A stretch of 64,000 nt of DNA. Source: Nitratireductor aquimarinus. GTDB taxonomy: Bacteria > Pseudomonadota > Alphaproteobacteria > Rhizobiales > Rhizobiaceae. Each line of letters starts with the position of its first letter. Positions within the stretch are counted from its first letter, which is position 1. The notes under the pieces were generated by a model. The model did no database searches, was not told where the DNA came from, and saw only the letters and a list, made by a program, of their open reading frames with translations. Both the position numbers and the translations under genes were made by a program. This document shows positions 52,437-61,872 of this stretch, in pieces. The DNA lies in contig NZ_CP177239.1 of assembly GCF_046773475.1 (NCBI RefSeq), forward strand, positions 3,596,001-3,660,000, given 5' to 3'.

Positions 52437-54413
52437 TTGGCGCATACAGACGCGTCTAAGGATACGTTCGCCAAATATCTGCTCTTGAACGCCGAGCGGT
52501 TCCGCGACCGGCCGTCCATGCGTTTCAAGGACTATGGCATCTGGCAGAGCTGGACCTGGGCAGAACAGCTTGAGGAGGTCCGGGCTTTCGCGCTCGGCCT
52601 TCAGAAAATCGGCCTGAAGCGCGGCGACAAGATCGCCGTCATCGGCTCCAACCGGCCAAGGCTCTACTGGACCTTTGCCGCCGCCCAGTCTCTGGGCGCG
52701 GTTCCCGTGCCGGTCTATGCCGATTCCGTGGCGGAAGAGATGGCCTATGTGCTCAACCATGCCGAGGTCACCTTCGCCGTGGTCGAGGATCAGGAGCAGG
52801 TCGACAAGGTTCTCTCCATCTCGGATGAGGTGCCGCTGCTGACCGAGATCGTCTATGACGAGGAGCGCGGCCTCAGGGATTACGACCACACCCATCTTCA
52901 TGCCTATGACAGCGTGCGCGAAACGGGCATGCGCCGCTTTGCCGGGGAGCCCGAGGCGAATGCCGGCTGGCTGGCCGAGATCGGGAAGGGGCGCGGGGAT
53001 GACCTGTCGGTCATTCTCTACACCTCCGGCACCACCGGCCGCCCCAAGGGCGTGATGCTGTCGAACGACAATTTCGTGCGCTCGGCCATCAACGGCAACG
53101 CCTTCGACAATCTGACCGAGAACGAGACGATCATTGCCTATCTGCCGCTGGCATGGGTGGGCGATCACCTGTTCTCCTACGCCCAGTCTTATACGGCGGG
53201 CTTCTGCGTTGCCTGTCCCGAAAGTCCGGAAACGGTGAACGAAGACCGACGCGAGATCGCGCCGACCTATTTCTTCGCGCCGCCGCGTGTCTTCGAGGCC
53301 ATGCTGACCTCAATCATGGTGCGGATGGAAGATGCCGGAAGGCTCAAGAAGGGCATGTTCGACTATTTCCTCGCCCATGCCGCAAAGGTCGGTGAGCGCA
53401 TTCTGAATGGCGAGCAGGTCGGGTTCGTGGACCGGCTGAAATACCGGCTCGGCGAATTCATGGTCTATGGCCCGCTGAAAAACCGGATGGGCTTTTCGAA
53501 CATGCGGGTCGGCTATACGGCCGGTGAGGCCATCGGTCCGGAACTTTTCTCATTCTACCGCTCGCTCGGGCTGAACCTGAAACAGCTCTACGGCCAGACG
53601 GAAGCCACCGTCTACATCACCGCACAGGAAGACGGAAAGATCCGTCCCGACACGGTGGGGCTGCCATCGCCCGAGGTGGAAATCCGCATCGCCGAGAGCG
53701 GCGAGGTGATGTATCGCTCGCCGGGCGTTTTCGTCGGCTACTACAAAAACGACGAGGCAACCCGCGAAACCAAGACCGAGGATGGATGGGTGCACACCGG
53801 CGATGCCGGCTTTTTCGACACCGACGGCCAGCTCAAGATCATCGACCGGGCCAAGGATGTCGGCAAGCTCGCCTCGGGCGCGCTGTTTGCGCCGAAATAC
53901 ATCGAGAACACGCTAAAATTCTTCCCCGACATTCAGGAAGCGGTGGCGTTCGGCCATGGGCGCGAATTCTGCGCAGCCTTCATCAACATTGACCTGCAGG
54001 CGGTCGGCAACTGGGCCGAACGCAACAACATCGCCTACGCGTCCTATCAGGAACTGGCCGGGCATCCGCGCGTCTATGAGACCATCGCCGCGCATGTGAA
54101 CGAGGCCAATCGCAGGCTCGCCCGCGAGCCCCTGATGGCGGCCTCGCAAGTGAAGCGCTTCCTCGTTCTGCACAAGGAGCTGGATGCCGATGACGGCGAG
54201 CTGACCCGCACCCAGAAAGTGCGCCGCAAGTTCATCGCCGAGCGTTACGGCGAGCTGATCGAGGCGCTCTACGATGGCTCGACGGAGAAGTTCGTGGAAA
54301 CCCAGGTCACTTATGAGGATGGCCGCAAGGGCGTCATCCGCGCGACGGTCAAGATCGTCGATGCCGAGATCCATGAGGTTCCGGCCGAAAATGTCCGGGA
54401 GGCTGCCGAATGA
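52437..54413 (+). CDS. Long-chain-type acyl-CoA synthetase (AMP-binding)
   Basis: 658 residues with a TTG start 8 bases after GGGAGG. AMP-binding motif ILYTSGTTGRPKG (about 194-206), LYGQTEAT, and the GDAGFFDTDGQLKIIDRAKD segment (about 460-479) show the ANL fold of the long-chain (FadD/FAA) branch. It activates a carboxylic acid to acyl-CoA with ATP. Its stop overlaps the livG start (ATGA), so it is the first gene of a transport operon. The imported substrate is thus probably a hydrophobic or aryl carboxylate that is trapped as CoA thioester. Confidence 0.93.
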   Translation: MAHTDASKDTFAKYLLLNAERFRDRPSMRFKDYGIWQSWTWAEQLEEVRAFALGLQKIGLKRGDKIAVIGSNRPRLYWTFAAAQSLGAVPVPVYADSVAEEMAYVLNHAEVTFAVVEDQEQVDKVLSISDEVPLLTEIVYDEERGLRDYDHTHLHAYDSVRETGMRRFAGEPEANAGWLAEIGKGRGDDLSVILYTSGTTGRPKGVMLSNDNFVRSAINGNAFDNLTENETIIAYLPLAWVGDHLFSYAQSYTAGFCVACPESPETVNEDRREIAPTYFFAPPRVFEAMLTSIMVRMEDAGRLKKGMFDYFLAHAAKVGERILNGEQVGFVDRLKYRLGEFMVYGPLKNRMGFSNMRVGYTAGEAIGPELFSFYRSLGLNLKQLYGQTEATVYITAQEDGKIRPDTVGLPSPEVEIRIAESGEVMYRSPGVFVGYYKNDEATRETKTEDGWVHTGDAGFFDTDGQLKIIDRAKDVGKLASGALFAPKYIENTLKFFPDIQEAVAFGHGREFCAAFINIDLQAVGNWAERNNIAYASYQELAGHPRVYETIAAHVNEANRRLAREPLMAASQVKRFLVLHKELDADDGELTRTQKVRRKFIAERYGELIEALYDGSTEKFVETQVTYEDGRKGVIRATVKIVDAEIHEVPAENVREAAE

Positions 54414-55234
54414 ACCCGCGCCCCGATCCCAATGAGCTCACCGCGCCCGATGACGGCATTGCCAGGGGCGGTGTGCTTCTCGACGTGAAGAATGTCTCGC
54501 TTTCCTTCGGCGGCGTGAAGGCGATCACCGACATTTCGCTGAACGTTCTGAAGGGCGAGATCCGCGCCATCATCGGTCCCAATGGCGCCGGCAAGACCTC
54601 GATGCTCAACGTCATCAACGGTTTCTACACGCCGCAGGAAGGCACCATCATCTTTCGCGGCAAGGAGCGCCGATCCATGAAGCCGCATCAGGCGGTGGGG
54701 CAGGGCATCGCCCGCACCTTCCAGAACGTGGCTCTCTTCAAGGGCATGTCGACGCTCGACAACATCATGGCCGGGCGTTCGGTCAGGATGAAGCGCAACA
54801 TTGGCTGGCAGATGCTCTGGCATGGGCCTGCGCTGCGCGAAGAGATCGAGCATCGCGAAAAGGTCGAGGAAATCATCGACTTTCTGGAGATCCAGCACAT
54901 TCGCCGCACACCGGTGGGCAAATTGCCCTATGGCCTGCAAAAGCGCGTCGAGCTCGGCCGCGCACTCGCCATGGAGCCGACCCTTCTTCTCCTCGACGAG
55001 CCCATGGCGGGCATGAACCTCGAGGAAAAGGAAGACATGAGCCGGTTCATCATCGACGTGAACCAGCAGCGCGGCACCACGATTGCGCTGATCGAGCACG
55101 ATATGGGCGTGGTCATGGATCTGTCCGACCGCGTGGTGGTGCTCGATTACGGCAAGAAGATCGCCGACGGCCCGCCTGACGAGGTGAAAAACAATCAGAA
55201 CGTGATCGACGCCTATCTGGGTGTCCCGCACTAG
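54410..55234 (+). CDS. Branched-chain-type ABC transporter ATP-binding protein (LivG)
   Basis: 274 residues. Walker A IGPNGAGKTS (about 57-66), Walker B LLLLDEP and H-loop ALIEHD are intact. The signature LPYGLQKR is the LivG variant of LSGGQ. The N-terminal 20 residues before VLLDVKNVSLSFGG are an extension. It energises transport with LivF (58757). It follows the synthetase with a 4-base overlap and precedes livH by 19 bases. Confidence 0.94.
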   Translation: MNPRPDPNELTAPDDGIARGGVLLDVKNVSLSFGGVKAITDISLNVLKGEIRAIIGPNGAGKTSMLNVINGFYTPQEGTIIFRGKERRSMKPHQAVGQGIARTFQNVALFKGMSTLDNIMAGRSVRMKRNIGWQMLWHGPALREEIEHREKVEEIIDFLEIQHIRRTPVGKLPYGLQKRVELGRALAMEPTLLLLDEPMAGMNLEEKEDMSRFIIDVNQQRGTTIALIEHDMGVVMDLSDRVVVLDYGKKIADGPPDEVKNNQNVIDAYLGVPH

Positions 55235-55253
55235 GCGGCGAGGGGAGGAACGT

Positions 55254-56213
55254 ATGGAATTCTTGAACGATGTTCTGGTGCAGCCCTTCGCCGATATGGC
55301 TGCGGCTCCCGATTTCCTGCTTCAGGTGCTCTGGGAAGGGCTCGTCGGCGGGGTGCTTTACGCGCTGATCGCGCTCGGCTTCGTGCTGATCTACAAATCC
55401 TCGCGCATCTTCAATTTTGCCCAAGGCATCATGGTGGTGTTTGCCGCGCTGACGCTGGTGGGCCTCTATGAAAAGGGCGTTCCCGCCCTGTTGGCGCTGC
55501 CGCTCACGCTCGTCGTCATGCTGATCCTTGCGATGACCATCGAGCGCGTGGTGCTTCGGCCGCTGGTCAACCAGCCCGACATCATCCTGTTCATGGCGAC
55601 CATCGGCATCACCCTGTTTTTGATCGGCTTCGGCGAACTGATCTTCGGCGGCGAGAACAAGGTGATGATCACCGAGCAGCTCTTCATCCCGACCGGCAGC
55701 ATTGTGTTCGAGCCGTTTGGCGGTTTCGTCTCCATCGAGGAAAAGGATTTGACGGCGGTCATCGGAGCCATGGTTCTCGTGGCGGCTCTTCTGGTCTTCC
55801 TCAACAAATCCAAGATCGGCCGGGCCATCCGCGCGCTTGGCGATGACCATCAGGCCGCGCTGTCCGTCGGCATTTCGCTCTCCACCATCTGGGTGATCGT
55901 CTGGTTCATCGCCGGTGTCATCGCACTCGCCACGGGCATTGTCTGGGGCGCGCGGGCCGGTGTGTCCTTCGCGCTGGAGGTCATCGCCTTCAAGGCGCTG
56001 CCGGTGCTCATGCTCGGCGGTCTGGAAAGCGTGATGGGCGCGATCATCGGCGGGCTGGCCATCGGCATTCTGGAAAAGGTCTTCGAGATCTACTGGGGCC
56101 AGCCGCTGCTTGGCGGCAACACCGAAGCGTGGTTCGCCTACATGCTGGCGCTGCTCGTGCTTCTCTTCCGCCCGCAGGGGCTGTTTGGCGAAAAAATCAT
56201 CGAGCGGGTGTAA
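55254..56213 (+). CDS. Branched-chain-type ABC permease (LivH)
   Basis: 319 residues with about eight helices (LWEGLVGGVLYALIALGFVLIY, LPLTLVVMLILAMTIERVVL, and so on) and the GRAIRALGDDHQAALSVGI segment, the conserved cytoplasmic loop that contacts the ATPase. GGGGAGG precedes the ATG at 55254; an in-frame earlier start overlaps livG. It ends 3 bases before livM. Confidence 0.94.
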   Translation: MEFLNDVLVQPFADMAAAPDFLLQVLWEGLVGGVLYALIALGFVLIYKSSRIFNFAQGIMVVFAALTLVGLYEKGVPALLALPLTLVVMLILAMTIERVVLRPLVNQPDIILFMATIGITLFLIGFGELIFGGENKVMITEQLFIPTGSIVFEPFGGFVSIEEKDLTAVIGAMVLVAALLVFLNKSKIGRAIRALGDDHQAALSVGISLSTIWVIVWFIAGVIALATGIVWGARAGVSFALEVIAFKALPVLMLGGLESVMGAIIGGLAIGILEKVFEIYWGQPLLGGNTEAWFAYMLALLVLLFRPQGLFGEKIIERV

Positions 56214-56216
56214 TCC

Positions 56217-57293
56217 ATGTTTTACCGCACAGCAGGCCAGTTCAAGACCAGCTATGAAGCCGATCACGCGCTGTTTCCGGTGCGTCAGGATGCGATCCTG
56301 CTCGGCGTCATCCTGATCTTCGCCTTCGTCATCTTTCCGTTCACCGCAAGCGAGTTCGCGTTTCGCGCACTCCTGATCCCGGTGCTCATCTATTCGCTGG
56401 CAGCCCTCGGCCTCAACATCCTCACCGGTTATGCGGGGCAGCTGTCGCTCGGCACCGGCGCATTCATGGGCGTGGGTGCCTATGCCTGCTACAAGCTCGT
56501 CTCAATCTTTCCGGAGATGAACATCGTCGTGGCGATCGCGCTGTCGGGCTTCTTCTCGGCGGCCATTGGCGTGCTGTTCGGCCTGCCATCGCTGCGCATC
56601 AAGGGCTTCTATCTGGCCATCGCCACGCTGGCGGCGCAGTTCTTCCTCGTCTGGCTGTTCCAGAAATGGGCCTGGCTCTACAATTACAACGCCTCCGGCG
56701 CGATCCAGGTGCCCAATATCGATCTGTTCGGCATCACGGTCGCGGGGCCGCGCGCCACGGCCATGGCGCAGTATTATTTCGTTCTGTGCGTGGTCTGTGC
56801 GATCACCTTCTTCGCCATCAACATCACGCGCGGCCGCATCGGGCGCATGTGGAAGGCGGTGCGCGACATGGACATCGCCGCCGAGCTCGTGGGCATCAAC
56901 CTGATGCGCACCAAGCTGATGGCCTTCTTCGTGTCGTCCTATGTGGTGGGCATTGCCGGGGCGCTGTTCGTGTTCCTGTGGCGCGGCGCGGCGGAAGCGA
57001 ACCTGTTCGACATTCCGCTCTCGTTCCGTGTGCTGTTCATCGCCATCATCGGCGGGCTTGGCTCGATCCTCGGCAATTTCCTCGGGGCGATCCTGATCGT
57101 GGCGCTGCCGGTCATCATCAGCAGCGTGCCGGGGGCCTTCGGCATCCCGGTCGATTCCGCCATGGTCGAGCACCTGAACATCATGATCATCGGCGCGCTC
57201 ATCATCGCCTTCCTGATCATCGAACCGCACGGTCTGGCGCGTTTCTGGGCCATGATCCGCGAAAAGTTCATTCTTTGGCCCTTCCCGCACTAG
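56217..57293 (+). CDS. Branched-chain-type ABC permease (LivM)
   Basis: 358 residues. Helices include FAFVIFPFTASEFAFRALLIPVLIY in parts; LNILTGYAGQLSLGTGAFMGVGAYA is the LivM hallmark, and GRIGRMWKAVRDMDIAAELVGIN the ATPase-contact loop. It pairs with LivH to form the membrane channel. Confidence 0.95.
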   Translation: MFYRTAGQFKTSYEADHALFPVRQDAILLGVILIFAFVIFPFTASEFAFRALLIPVLIYSLAALGLNILTGYAGQLSLGTGAFMGVGAYACYKLVSIFPEMNIVVAIALSGFFSAAIGVLFGLPSLRIKGFYLAIATLAAQFFLVWLFQKWAWLYNYNASGAIQVPNIDLFGITVAGPRATAMAQYYFVLCVVCAITFFAINITRGRIGRMWKAVRDMDIAAELVGINLMRTKLMAFFVSSYVVGIAGALFVFLWRGAAEANLFDIPLSFRVLFIAIIGGLGSILGNFLGAILIVALPVIISSVPGAFGIPVDSAMVEHLNIMIIGALIIAFLIIEPHGLARFWAMIREKFILWPFPH

Positions 57294-57365
57294 GCGGGCA
57301 GGGGGCATCAAACGGGGATTGTTCGCCCCTTCCTTTTGAAGAACGGAACAAGTGGAGGAGACAGT

Positions 57366-58685
57366 ATGAAGAGAATGCTCAAAACTGCGATCCTGTCGTC
57401 GGCGCTCATGATGGGCGTTGGCATTGCCGGGCCTGCCATGGCGCAGGACGATAGCATCTACATTCCGAACCTGGCCTACCGCACAGGCCCGTTTGCGGCC
57501 ACCGGTACGCCGCTGATGAACGGTCAGCGCGATTACATCACCCTGCTCAACGAACGTGATGGCGGGCTGAACGGCGTCAAACTCGACTATGACGAGTGCG
57601 AGACCGGCTACAACACCGAAAAGGGCGTCGAGTGCTACGAGAAGACCAAGGCGCGGGCCGTGGTCACGCAGCCCTGGTCCACGGGCATTACGCTTCAGGT
57701 TCTGCCGAAATCGAATGTCGACAAGATCCCGATTCTGGCTCCCGGCTACGGCTTCTCGCCGATGGCCGACGGCAAGGTGTTCCAGTGGGCCTACAACCCG
57801 CCATCGTCCTACTGGGATGGCGCGTCGATGATCCTGAAGAACATTTCCGACGGCAATCTCGACAGTCTCAAGGACAAGAAGATTGCCTTCCTGCACCTCG
57901 ATCACCCCTTCGGCAAGGAGCCCATTCCGCTGCTTGAAGTGCTGGCCGAGAAGCACGGCTTCGAACTGGTGCCGATCCCGGTCGGTCTGACCGAGATGCA
58001 GAACCAGTCGGCGCAGTGGCTGCAGATCCGCCGTGAGCGTCCGGATTTCGTGGTCATGTGGGGCTGGGGCGCGATGAACGCCGGCGCCATCACCGAAGCC
58101 GTGAAGACGAAATATCCGATGGATCAGTTCGTCGGCGTCTGGTGGTCCGGCCATGATGGCGACCTGAAACTGGTTGGCGAACAGGGCAAGGGTTATCGCT
58201 CCATCTCGTGGAGTGTGCCGAATTCCGAAGCCCCGCTGATGGCCGACATCAAGAAATATGTCGTCGATGCCGGCAAGTCGCAGATCAACCAGTCCGAGGG
58301 CGAGTTCGACTCCGTGTTCTATCAGCGCGGTCTGATGATCTCCGTGATCCTGGTCGAAGGCATCAAGGCCGCTCAGGAAGAGTTCGACGTTCGCACGCCG
58401 AGCCCGGAGCAGCTGCGCTGGGGGCTGGAGAACATCAATCTGGATGAAGCCCGCCTGAAAGAGCTGGGCGCGGATGGCATGCTCGTGCCCTTCAGCACCT
58501 CCTGCTCCAACCACACGGGCCATGGCGGCGGCTGGATGCTGCAGTGGGACGGCGCAAAGTTCGTCAAGGCGTCCGACCTCCTGACGCCCGACCGCGCCGA
58601 GATCGAGCCGCTCGAGCTTGAAAAGGCCAAGGAGTATGCCGAGGCGAATGCGCCCTGGCCGGTCAATGAAGAGTGCAAGATGTAG
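57366..58685 (+). CDS. Branched-chain-type ABC substrate-binding protein
   Basis: 439 residues. Signal peptide MKRMLKTAILSSALMMGVGI, cleavage expected after AMA (26). The mature domain follows the LivK fold (YIPNLAYRTGPFAATGTPLMNG, KKIAFLHLDHPFGKEP, EGEFDSVFYQRGLM). A pair of cysteines in YDECETGY and GVECYEK may form a disulfide. Substrate is unknown; linkage to an acyl-CoA synthetase suggests a carboxylate rather than a branched-chain amino acid. Confidence 0.94.
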   Translation: MKRMLKTAILSSALMMGVGIAGPAMAQDDSIYIPNLAYRTGPFAATGTPLMNGQRDYITLLNERDGGLNGVKLDYDECETGYNTEKGVECYEKTKARAVVTQPWSTGITLQVLPKSNVDKIPILAPGYGFSPMADGKVFQWAYNPPSSYWDGASMILKNISDGNLDSLKDKKIAFLHLDHPFGKEPIPLLEVLAEKHGFELVPIPVGLTEMQNQSAQWLQIRRERPDFVVMWGWGAMNAGAITEAVKTKYPMDQFVGVWWSGHDGDLKLVGEQGKGYRSISWSVPNSEAPLMADIKKYVVDAGKSQINQSEGEFDSVFYQRGLMISVILVEGIKAAQEEFDVRTPSPEQLRWGLENINLDEARLKELGADGMLVPFSTSCSNHTGHGGGWMLQWDGAKFVKASDLLTPDRAEIEPLELEKAKEYAEANAPWPVNEECKM

Positions 58686-58756
58686 CACCTTCTGCCGCCG
58701 CTCCCCTTCAATGCCCCGACGGGGAGCGGCGATCCGCTCAAACAGGACATGCAAGC

Positions 58757-59596
58757 ATGACGACCACAGCGCCAGCATCACCGGCAGAAGCCGCAGAGCA
58801 GATCCTTGAAGTCAACAATATCGAGGTGATCTACGATCACGTCATTCTGGTTTTGAAGGGCGTTTCGCTCTCGGTGCCGCGCGGCGGCATCACGGCCCTT
58901 CTGGGGGCCAATGGCGCCGGCAAGACCACGACGCTGAAGGCGATCTCCAACCTGCTTCACGCAGAGCGCGGAGAAGTGACCAAGGGATCCATCCTGTTCG
59001 GTGGCGATGAGGTGCAGAACCTCTCGCCCAATGATCTGGTGCGCCGGGGCTGCATTCAGGTCATGGAAGGGCGGCACTGTTTCGGCCATCTCTCGGTCGA
59101 GGACAATCTCCTGACGGGCGCTTTCACCCGTCGCGACGGGCAGGCCGCGATCCGCGAGGATCTCGAACTCGTCTACACTTATTTCCCGCGCCTCAGGGAG
59201 CGGCGCAACTCGCAGGCCGGTTACACATCGGGCGGCGAGCAACAGATGACGGCGATTGGCCGGGCGCTGATGTCGCGCCCGAAGATGATCCTGCTTGACG
59301 AACCCTCCATGGGGCTCGCGCCGCAGCTGGTCGAAGAGATTTTCGAGATCGTCAAACAGCTCAATGAAGAGCAGGGCGTGTCGTTCCTGCTGGCCGAGCA
59401 GAACACCAATGTGGCGCTGCGCTATGCAAAATACGGTTACATTCTGGAATCGGGACGCGTGGTGCTGGATGGCGAGGCCAAGGCCCTGCGCGAAAACGAA
59501 GACGTGAAGGAATTCTACCTTGGCGTCGGCGGCGAGGGACGGCGCTCCTTCCGCAATGTGAAGCACTACAAGCGGCGCAAGCGCTGGCTTTCCTGA
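58757..59596 (+). CDS. Branched-chain-type ABC transporter ATP-binding protein (LivF)
   Basis: 279 residues. Walker A LLGANGAGKTT (about 51-61), signature SGGEQQM (about 158), Walker B ILLDEPSMGLAP and H-loop LAEQNTN are intact. A basic C-terminal tail (HYKRRKRWLS) extends beyond the usual 235-240 residues. The start at 58757 (MTTTAPASPA) follows CAGGACATGCAAGC; an in-frame earlier start overlaps livK. It closes the synthetase-livGHMKF operon. Confidence 0.94.
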   Translation: MTTTAPASPAEAAEQILEVNNIEVIYDHVILVLKGVSLSVPRGGITALLGANGAGKTTTLKAISNLLHAERGEVTKGSILFGGDEVQNLSPNDLVRRGCIQVMEGRHCFGHLSVEDNLLTGAFTRRDGQAAIREDLELVYTYFPRLRERRNSQAGYTSGGEQQMTAIGRALMSRPKMILLDEPSMGLAPQLVEEIFEIVKQLNEEQGVSFLLAEQNTNVALRYAKYGYILESGRVVLDGEAKALRENEDVKEFYLGVGGEGRRSFRNVKHYKRRKRWLS

Positions 59597-59815
59597 CGCC
59601 CGGGCTGGCTTTTCTCATCTGGCAGTGAGATTGCGCGCCTCCATTGCGGCGGTGTGCCGACGATTTGTTCCAAAAAGCGTACCGATTGGGCCAAAACGGT
59701 TCTCCCAAACCGTTTGAAAGCGCATCTGGCTGTTTATCGGGCAATCCTCCCATTGCCCTTGCGCCATCTTTTCGCTATCTCCCAAGACCAATTCTATTCC
59801 GATGGGGTTTTTGTG

Positions 59816-60043
59816 ATGGCAGAGAATATGCCGGCCGGACCGGCCGAAACGGGCGCAGAAATGGACTACGCCGAGCACGAGAAGACCTACAATCTCTTCC
59901 TGGCCGTCATCAAATATTCAAGCCTGGTGATCGTCGCCATTCTGGTGGCCATGGCTTTTGGTTTCTTCACCCCTGCTGGCTTTTTCTCCAGCACCGTTCT
60001 CTTCATCCTCATCACTGCGCTGGGTGTCTGGCTGCTGCCCTGA
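59816..60043 (+). CDS. aa3-type cytochrome c oxidase subunit IV
   Basis: 75 residues. An N-terminal soluble part (MDYAEHEKTYNLFL, residues 16-29) matches the CoxIV_2 signature and precedes two hydrophobic stretches forming one or two helices (YSSLVIVAILVAMAFGFF and SSTVLFILITALGVWLL). It is a small accessory subunit of the aa3 oxidase. Placement just before pntAA is a familiar arrangement in this order. The start at 59816 lacks a strong ribosome-binding site; the frame extends upstream without conservation. Confidence 0.88.
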   Translation: MAENMPAGPAETGAEMDYAEHEKTYNLFLAVIKYSSLVIVAILVAMAFGFFTPAGFFSSTVLFILITALGVWLLP

Positions 60044-60117
60044 AGCAGTCATCCGCTACAACAAACGGGGCTGCCGCCGCAGCTCCGTGACCGGGAGGAC
60101 GGTCCAACCGAAAGGAT

Positions 60118-61446
60118 ATGACGGTGGGACAAAGCATATTTGTGCCTAAAGAAGTTGACGTTACGGAAGGTCGCGTTGCGGTCTCTCCCGAAACGGTCAA
60201 ACGGCTTGCTGGACTGGGTTTCGACATTGTCGTCGAGAAGAACGCAGGCGAGCAGTCGCGTATTGTCGATAGTGAATTTGAAAAAGCCGGAGCGAAAATC
60301 GGCAAGGCATCCGATGCCTCGAAAGCCGATGTCGTTCTGAAGCTGCGGCGTCCGACGCCGGCCGAAGTCAAAACCTACAAAAAAGGCGCGCTGGTTCTCG
60401 CCAGCATGGACCCTTACGGCAATGAGGGCGACGTTGCGGCCATGGCTGCTGCGGGCGTCACCGCTTTTGCCATGGAGTTCATGCCGCGCATCACGCGCGC
60501 CCAGTCCATGGACGTCCTGTCCTCGCAGGCCAACCTTGCCGGTTACCGCGCGGTGATCGACGCAGCCGCCGAGTATGATCGTGCGCTGCCGATGATGATG
60601 ACCGCCGCCGGCACCGTTCCGGCTGCCAAGGTGTTCGTCATGGGCGCTGGTGTTGCCGGCCTTCAGGCCATCGCAACCGCGCGCCGTCTGGGCGCTGTCG
60701 TCACCGCCACCGACGTTCGTGCGGCTGCGGGCGAGCAGGTCCAGTCGCTCGGCGCGAAGTTCATCATGACCGAGGCGCTGAAGGATGCTTCCGGCGATGG
60801 CGGTTATGCCCGCGAGCTGACGGATGAAGAGAAGAAGGCCCAGGCCGAACTCGTCGCCGAGCACATCGCCAAGCAGGACATCGTCATCACCACGGCGCTC
60901 ATTCCGGGCCGGCCCGCGCCGCGCCTCGTCAGCACCGACATGGTCAAGTCCATGAAGCCGGGCTCCATCATCGTCGATCTGGCGGTCGAGCGAGGCGGCA
61001 ATGTGGAAGGCGCGAAGGCGGGTGAGGTCGTCACCACGGCCAATGGCGTGAAGATCGTCGGTCACCTCAATGTGCCGGGCCGTGTGGCTGCTTCCGCCTC
61101 GCTGCTCTACGCCAAGAACCTCTACACCTTCCTTGAGACCATGGTCGACAAGGAGAAGAAGGAACTCGCCGTCGACATGGAAGACGAGCTGGTGAAGGCC
61201 ACCATGCTCACCCATGACGGCAAGGTGGTTCATCCCAATTTCGTCGACACCGTAAAGCCGGTGGCCAAGGCGGCCGCGCCCAGGAAGGCCGCGCCCAAGA
61301 AGGCGCCGGCCCGCAAGCCCGCAGCCAAGGCTGCAGCAGGCGCGGCGACGAAGAAAACAGCGGCCCAGAAAACGGCAGCAAAGCCTGCTGGCGCGTCCAG
61401 CGCTGCCGACAAGCCTGCCGCAGCCAAATCGGGGGGAGAATCCTGA
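60118..61446 (+). CDS. pntAA: NAD(P) transhydrogenase subunit alpha part 1, with histone-H1-like tail
   Basis: 442 residues. The NAD-binding domain I spans about 1-376: FVPKEVDVTEGRVAVSPETVKRLAGLG, FVMGAGVAGLQAIATARRLGAVVTATDVR (Rossmann loop GAGVAG), and KIVGHLNVPGRVAASASLLYAKN. From about 377 the chain becomes a 66-residue Ala/Lys/Pro repeat (KAAAPRKAAPKKAPARK), unlike typical PntAA proteins. It binds NAD(H) and exchanges hydride with PntB in the cytoplasm. AAAGGA precedes the ATG. Its TGA shares one base with pntAB. Confidence 0.95.
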   Translation: MTVGQSIFVPKEVDVTEGRVAVSPETVKRLAGLGFDIVVEKNAGEQSRIVDSEFEKAGAKIGKASDASKADVVLKLRRPTPAEVKTYKKGALVLASMDPYGNEGDVAAMAAAGVTAFAMEFMPRITRAQSMDVLSSQANLAGYRAVIDAAAEYDRALPMMMTAAGTVPAAKVFVMGAGVAGLQAIATARRLGAVVTATDVRAAAGEQVQSLGAKFIMTEALKDASGDGGYARELTDEEKKAQAELVAEHIAKQDIVITTALIPGRPAPRLVSTDMVKSMKPGSIIVDLAVERGGNVEGAKAGEVVTTANGVKIVGHLNVPGRVAASASLLYAKNLYTFLETMVDKEKKELAVDMEDELVKATMLTHDGKVVHPNFVDTVKPVAKAAAPRKAAPKKAPARKPAAKAAAGAATKKTAAQKTAAKPAGASSAADKPAAAKSGGES

Positions 61447-61871
61447 TGGAACCAACCGCACTAGAAAAGGCGCTCGACCAGCTCGACAGCGCCGGGGCGA
61501 GCGTTCGCGCCGCCGTTGAAAGCATGCAGTCGGCCGAAGTCGCCGATGCAGCCAGCGCACTCGCGCATGCCGCATCCGGCGGGGCGATCGACCCGTTCGT
61601 CTTCCGCTTCGCGATCTTCGTACTGGCGATTTTCGTTGGCTACTACGTTGTCTGGTCGGTGACGCCGGCGCTGCACACGCCGCTGATGTCGGTCACCAAC
61701 GCGATCTCCTCGGTGATCGTGGTCGGTGCGCTGCTCGCCGTGGGCATCTCCGCTTCCGGGCTTGCCACGGGCTTTGGCTTCATCGCGCTCATCCTGGCGT
61801 CGGTGAACATCTTCGGCGGCTTCCTCGTGACCAGCCGCATGCTGGCCATGTACAAGAAGAAGGACAAGTGA
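61446..61871 (+). CDS. pntAB: NAD(P) transhydrogenase subunit alpha part 2 (membrane)
   Basis: 141 residues. About 45 hydrophilic N-terminal residues (Ala-rich) are followed by four helices (FVFRFAIFVLAIFVGYYVVWSV, VIVVGALLAVGI, GFIALILASVNIFGGFLVTSRM). It forms part of the proton channel domain II with PntB. Starts within the pntAA stop (TGATG) and is followed one base later by pntB. Confidence 0.94.
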   Translation: MEPTALEKALDQLDSAGASVRAAVESMQSAEVADAASALAHAASGGAIDPFVFRFAIFVLAIFVGYYVVWSVTPALHTPLMSVTNAISSVIVVGALLAVGISASGLATGFGFIALILASVNIFGGFLVTSRMLAMYKKKDK

Positions 61872-61872
61872 C

